DNA of 8,684 nucleotides. Origin: SIG452 sp045580405. GTDB taxonomy: Bacteria > Bacillota > Clostridia > UMGS1840. The notes beneath the pieces are model-generated. The model was not told where the DNA came from and did no database searches. It saw only the letters and a list, made by a program, of their open reading frames with translations. The translations under genes were made by a program, and so were the position numbers. Each line of letters begins with the position of its first letter. Within the stretch, counting starts at the first letter, position 1. The stretch spans positions 1-8,684 of the forward strand of contig JAZNNT010000144.1 in assembly GCA_045580405.1 (NCBI GenBank). Reading direction: 5' to 3'. Positions 7,601 through 8,684 of this stretch are shown here, in pieces.

Positions 7601-8684
7601 ATTCGGAAACTGCAAAGCATAAATATTATTATGATATGAATTCCAATCTCATTTTGGAAAAGGTTTTGACTGAGACGGAAAACGGTACCGAATCCTATCA
7701 GGAAACTTCATATACTTACAATACAAGAGATATGTTGACCGACACCACCGTTGGCGGTCTTCTTCAGACTGCCTATGAATATGACCCGGCGGGCAGAACC
7801 ACTAAAATGATGGTGGGTGTGGAAAACCCCCAAATCACAGAATATTCTTATAATGAATTGGGACAGCTTGTTTCTGTTACCGCACCCGACGGCACCGTGG
7901 AAACTTATCAGAATGATTTACTCGGCAATGTACTTTCCAAAACTGACCGTAACGGCATTGTAACTGCTACCGTGTATAATGGGCAGAATCTTCCCGTTTC
8001 GGTTACCGCAACCAAAGACGGTATCACCGATACCATGACCTATACCTACAATGTGTTGGGAAGTCCCATTTCTGTCTCCAACGAAACGGGTACAATTTCT
8101 TATGTGTATGACAATTTCGGTCGTCTCACATTGGAAACATTTCCCCCAAATGTTACCAATGCCTATACCTATGACAACAACGGCAACCGTCTGTCTTATC
8201 TGATGAAAATGGATGGTACCCCGAAAATCAATACCGCATATACCTATAACAATCTCAATCAGTTGACACTGGTGGATAACGGTGATATAATAACTACATA
8301 CAGCTACGATGCCAACGGCAATCTGCTTTCTGAAACCACGGGAACCAATATTAGCACCTTTACCTACGATGATGCCAACCGTATGACGGGATTGGTGAAT
8401 TCCTATGAAATAATTGGCGGTGCAGAAGAAGTAGAAATCGAAACAAAAACGGAATCCGAAACCTATACCTATTATCTCAACGGCAACAAAAAATCCGTTA
8501 CCGATATGACGGGAAAACTGATACAATATACCTATGACAATGCAGGCAGATTAACTGCGGAAACCGTGGATGGCGTATCAACTTCCTACACCTATGACGG
8601 TTATAACAACCGTATCGGAAAAGTGGAAAACGGTGTTCAAACTTCCTATCTGTATGATAACAGAAACCGTCTGACGAGGGAATC
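4627..8684 (+). CDS. Rhs/YD-repeat secreted giant protein (3' end beyond window)
   Basis: This is a partial gene: 1352 codons without a stop, cut by the right edge. Residues 1-25 are a Sec signal peptide (MKKIISLLFLMALTVV..., likely cleavage near Gly23 or Ala25). Residues ~59-86 (ELTYSVPELVFSGKNGHDVVIRRVHN) match the usual opening of Rhs/WapA-type proteins, where a 'grgG-l-l-R-YNS' motif precedes the shell. Residues ~90-735 are Tyr/Asp/Asn-rich beta sequence with only scattered, degenerate YD-like units (for example ITDTKGR at ~305 and ITDTMGR at ~341). From ~740 to the end come about twenty regular YD repeats, such as TYTYDKVGNVLTVTDPNGN, AYTYDNNGNRLSYL and YTYDNAGRLTAETVDG. Such repeats are known to form a spiral beta shell. 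In related proteins an Rhs core ending (PxxxxDPxG) and a variable, often toxic, C-terminal tip follow; neither is reached here. ATG 4627 is the first good start in frame, and TTG 4612 is unlikely. The YD half is much more GC-rich than the N-terminal half. Confidence 0.93.
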   Translation, partial: MKKIISLLFLMALTVVLSISVYGEALPAMTEQQRFSIKEKLTAPIQISSNSENISTFSGELTYSVPELVFSGKNGHDVVIRRVHNTSQNDEMKFMQWYYTESTVTYGDYSFVYLSEEGYAYNILFESEQEMLKKAPDTLYFNPNATNAILTDNKGTQYYLYERVVLPDYDTSGIVLTRDKMLSGDYVNFSKRDWFRIEGGSNAMHSSIYQNYDWCYDIPLFVDNHDIADRKGNYDYDKYEKWGNGFFRDYEGNIIEVCWATNHDENDVRVPYYFGSKNNTGLGYKMEFISTKDIENNGLEYNRTITDTKGRVYYINDSDKLIACDDKYGNRILYENGTITDTMGRRITLGVDGITYTDPSSREIRQIRYETDSVNNPQIDPYNVLSTDNTYILRVYDENNQLTEYHYRMCNLLLYYDVDYSSIQTMNFGNADAYTSSNAFLLTEIVFPNGDKKCYEYIETARQSGSYCGQTKYKVSRCYDVINDEITNEYTYSYDNPFEGSTSKSPSTTTVNRVADNLSYTDQYADQRYAEKSYRRYSYGKTISYDYSSPIGNRKYVSTETTQEGQYTTVKQVSCDQYYNPLWESDGNYSASYTYDPTYNMLLTKTYNQDGYTVIRLENTLTEDKKDVATSKVYENDVLVSQTDYEYPIYENGYGININIWKEDTNQNGIKDEGEGVFTENYYLYDGGYFGSDVLDHYIFTYDILDVDGTNLDHYSYMTGYDIHGNIAGIDDGNYNLTAVDYDPTGRPITQYNPDNTTQTVSYNDAENSTIHTNENGEKTKTFYNLYGQVTAQYSMVDSEWVLRVENFYNSIGQLAETISYRTPDGLDTITTKYEYGYGDRITKISVYDKDNTLVRQETKSYQFTSTHYIVSTQVTGDDSITPATKKEYYNTVGNLVKEELVSGNKTLTTTYTYDKVGNVLTVTDPNGNTTTSTYDYANRLLTQTNPQGATLTNTYDVGGRLIATTDAMGNESTFRYDKLDRVIEKTVPLNDSETAKHKYYYDMNSNLILEKVLTETENGTESYQETSYTYNTRDMLTDTTVGGLLQTAYEYDPAGRTTKMMVGVENPQITEYSYNELGQLVSVTAPDGTVETYQNDLLGNVLSKTDRNGIVTATVYNGQNLPVSVTATKDGITDTMTYTYNVLGSPISVSNETGTISYVYDNFGRLTLETFPPNVTNAYTYDNNGNRLSYLMKMDGTPKINTAYTYNNLNQLTLVDNGDIITTYSYDANGNLLSETTGTNISTFTYDDANRMTGLVNSYEIIGGAEEVEIETKTESETYTYYLNGNKKSVTDMTGKLIQYTYDNAGRLTAETVDGVSTSYTYDGYNNRIGKVENGVQTSYLYDNRNRLTRE
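6841..8684 (+). repeat. YD-repeat array within the Rhs gene
   Basis: This region encodes about twenty tandem degenerate repeats of roughly 20 residues, with core Y-x-Y-[DN]-x-x-[GN]-[NR]-[LVI]. The clearest units are in 7360-7580 and 8040-8660. At DNA level the short string ACCTATGA or a variant recurs with the repeats, but the copies are too diverged for a nucleotide tandem repeat. Codon choice shifts to C-ending codons (ACC, GAC, CCC, TAC) relative to the preceding half of the same gene. Confidence 0.85.

Noticed and set aside
7918..8526. A 202-codon open frame on the minus strand inside the Rhs gene
   Set aside because: It lies entirely opposite the YD repeats, is rich in Ile/Val/Gly/His as expected from antisense of repeated TAT-ACC-GAC codons, and has no ribosome binding site or domain. 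It is a shadow of the real gene.

Overview
The window looks like low-GC Firmicute DNA, most likely from a gut- or rumen-type Clostridia. The evidence is AT-rich coding sequence, strong AGGAG-type ribosome binding sites, a clostridial-style agr cassette and Gram-positive signal peptides. The species cannot be named from the sequence. All genes lie on the + strand.

Region 1 (about 1-2114) is an agr quorum-sensing cassette. It holds a GHKL sensor histidine kinase (AgrC-like), a membrane cysteine endopeptidase (AgrB) and, overlapping the end of agrB by 4 bp, a 46-residue AgrD pre-peptide at 1974-2114. The cognate LytTR response regulator (AgrA-like) is not in the window and is presumably just upstream, because agrC starts at the very edge with a ribosome binding site and no visible promoter. 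Between agrC and agrB is an array of 20-bp direct repeats followed by a -10 box. This looks like an activator-dependent LytTR promoter.

Region 2 (2115-2307) is non-coding and appears to be a second promoter of the same design. It has related repeat elements and a -10 box at the same 60-bp offset. A perfect 16-bp inverted repeat begins at about the predicted transcription start.

Region 3 (2308-8684, open at the right edge) is a probable three-gene operon of exported proteins. The first is a 389-residue beta-rich protein with a cohesin-like C-terminal half. The second is a 354-residue, membrane-anchored or secreted, alpha-helical protein with a degenerate three-fold repeat. The third is a giant Rhs/YD-repeat protein, of which at least 1352 residues are present without a stop codon. 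The Rhs gene has an unusual start: its good Shine-Dalgarno lies 39 nt from the ATG with a perfect 8-bp hairpin between them. Its YD-repeat half is clearly more GC-rich than its N-terminal half and than the neighbouring genes.

Working model (inference): AgrB processes AgrD to a cyclic peptide, AgrC senses it, and an unseen LytTR regulator activates both agrBD and the adjacent exported operon. A quorum signal would then control secretion of a large Rhs shell protein with two exported helper proteins. The C-terminal tip of the Rhs protein, where a toxin or other effector would be, lies beyond the window, so the output of the system cannot be stated.
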